In this document: one piece after another, positions 6,604 to 7,741 of the stretch
Numbering within the stretch: the first letter of the stretch is position 1
How the letters are laid out: each line of letters starts with the position of its first letter
Source: Acidimicrobiia bacterium
GTDB lineage: Bacteria; Actinomycetota; Acidimicrobiia; IMCC26256; BP-133
Direction: 5' to 3'
Assembly: GCA_025923175.1 (NCBI GenBank)
Contig: JAICGL010000180.1
Span: 1 to 7,741 of the forward strand
Length of the DNA stretch: 7,741 nucleotides
Made by a program: the position numbers and the translations under genes
Notes under the pieces: generated by a model
What the model was told of the DNA's origin: nothing
Database searches by the model: none
What the model saw: only the letters and a program-made list of their open reading frames with translations

Positions 6604-7741
6604 TTACGACGGGCGGTTGGATTCCACTTCCTTGACCATCTCGGCCCACGCCTCCCGGGCGTCCTCGACAGAGCCCTCGTCCTCGATCGTCGAGACGTCG
6701 CCGACGTCCTTCCCCATGGCTACGGCCTTGAAGACCCGGCGCATGATCTTGCCGCTGCGGGTCTTGGGCAGCCCGCTAACGAAGTTGCAGTCGGCGATGA
6801 CCGCCACCGGGCCGAGCTCCTTGCGGACGGTGGCCAGCAACTCTTTCTGCAGCTCCTCGGACGGCGTGTTGTCGCCCTTGAGGACGATGAAGGCCGAGAT
6901 GACCTCACCCCGCAGCTCGTCGGGCCGGCCGGTCACGCCGGCCTCGGCCACCGCCGGGTGGCGGAGGAACGCCGTCTCCACCTCGATGGTGCCGATGCGG
7001 TGGCCGGCGATCTTGATGATCTCGTCGGCCCGGCCGCTGAACCAGAAGTACCCGTCCTCGTCGTACTCGGCGGCGTCGCCGGTGTAGTAGACGCCGGGCA
7101 GCTTGCTCCAGTAGTCGCGCTCGTAACGCTCGGCGTCGTTCCAGATGGTCGTCAGCATGCTGGGGAAGGGGCGCTGGATGGTCACGATGCCCTTGACGCC
7201 GGGGCCCTCCACCGGTTTGCCGTCGTCATCGACGATCTCGACCTCCCAACCCGGCAACGGGATCCCGGCCGACCCGGGCTTGATCGGCAGCATGGCGATG
7301 CCGTAGGGGTTGCCGAACAGCGGGCCGCCAGTCTCCGTCTGCCACATGTGGTCGATGACCGGGATGCGATCCTCCAGCAGGGTCTTCTGCAGCCACTCCC
7401 AGGCCGGCGGGTTGAGGACTTCGCCCGCGCACACGACCCGGGTCAGCGACGTCAGGTCGATCCCCGCCGCCGCCTTCTCGCCGTAGCGCATCATCAGCCG
7501 GGCCGCCGTCGGCGACGTGAACATGCCCGTGACGACGTTGTCCTCGATGATCTTGTAGAAGGCCTCCGGCCCGGGGTGGTCAATGGAGCCCTCGAAGGCG
7601 ATGGTCGTCGCCCCGGCCAGCATTGGGGCGTAGACGATGTAGCTGTGGCCGACGATCCAGCCGATGTCGGAGGTGGACCACCACACGTCGTCGGGGGAGA
7701 GGTCCATGACCCACCGCCCGCCCGAGTGGATGCCGACCTGG
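6604..7741 (-). CDS. Short-chain acyl-CoA synthetase (Acs/PrpE family, AMP-forming), C-terminal part
   Basis: The 378 visible codons are the C-terminal part of an acetyl/propionyl-CoA synthetase (family length about 620-660 aa); the 5' end is off the right edge, and the ATG at 7707 is internal. The enzyme activates a short carboxylate with ATP, then transfers it to CoA. Counting from that internal Met: DVWWSTSDIGWIVGHSYIVY (7-26), WQTETGG (122-128), YYTGD (207-211), GRADEIIKIAGHRIGTIEVE (225-244), and PKTRSGKIMRR (314-324) with catalytic Lys320, the usual acetylation-controlled Lys. In the acyl pocket, Acs Val310/Thr311 are Ile18/Val19 and Val386 is Ala94, while Trp414 is kept (Trp122). PrpE shares the small Ala and the VVGHSYIVYAP and DH.WQTETG contexts, so propionate or a related short acid is more likely than acetate. 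It is the first visible gene of the minus-strand run, 22 bases before the cupredoxin. Confidence 0.9.
   Translation of the reverse strand, partial: QVGIHSGGRWVMDLSPDDVWWSTSDIGWIVGHSYIVYAPMLAGATTIAFEGSIDHPGPEAFYKIIEDNVVTGMFTSPTAARLMMRYGEKAAAGIDLTSLTRVVCAGEVLNPPAWEWLQKTLLEDRIPVIDHMWQTETGGPLFGNPYGIAMLPIKPGSAGIPLPGWEVEIVDDDGKPVEGPGVKGIVTIQRPFPSMLTTIWNDAERYERDYWSKLPGVYYTGDAAEYDEDGYFWFSGRADEIIKIAGHRIGTIEVETAFLRHPAVAEAGVTGRPDELRGEVISAFIVLKGDNTPSEELQKELLATVRKELGPVAVIADCNFVSGLPKTRSGKIMRRVFKAVAMGKDVGDVSTIEDEGSVEDAREAWAEMVKEVESNRPS

Overview
The window is GC-rich DNA with strongly G/C-biased third codon positions and almost no non-coding sequence. It is most likely chromosomal DNA of a high-GC actinobacterium. 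The Acidimicrobiia are my best guess, because one protein carries the GYW...GGV..FGDA..FGS repeats that I associate with that class. This placement is inference; no rRNA or tRNA gene is present to confirm it.

Layout: one gene on the + strand enters from the left edge, the 3' end of an intradiol ring-cleavage dioxygenase (1-413). It converges on a run of seven minus-strand genes filling 410-7741. In transcription order (right to left) these are: a short-chain acyl-CoA synthetase of the Acs/PrpE family (its 5' part lies outside the window), a small exported cupredoxin, asparaginyl-tRNA synthetase (asnS), a rhomboid protease with a Cys-rich N-terminus, the large subunit of a B12-dependent acyl-CoA mutase, its separate B12-binding small subunit, and a secreted protein with an ASH/HYDIN-like domain plus five propeller-type repeats. 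Junctions are tight: gap 22, overlap 8, gap 5, overlap 4, overlap 7, gap 48. One transcript through most or all of them is likely. No stretch over 300 bases lacks a gene.

How they may work together: the ligase makes short acyl-CoAs and the mutase pair rearranges acyl-CoA carbon skeletons, so the two ends of the run could be steps of one pathway. The mutase lacks the residues that recognise the methylmalonyl carboxylate and has Asn where methylmalonyl-CoA mutase has its catalytic His. The ligase acyl pocket reads like propionyl-CoA synthetase rather than acetyl-CoA synthetase. Together these suggest an acyl-CoA mutase of unassigned substrate fed by a non-acetate ligase, which is the most promising new biology here. 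AsnRS, the rhomboid and the cupredoxin have no evident link to that pathway.

Smaller points of interest are a hairpin holding both convergent stop codons in a shared CTAG, an exact 15-bp tandem duplication that doubles the mutase start codon, and heavy use of TTG and GTG starts. Residue-level comparisons with E. coli AsnRS, methylmalonyl-CoA mutase, Acs and PrpE were made from memory of those sequences and should be checked by alignment.
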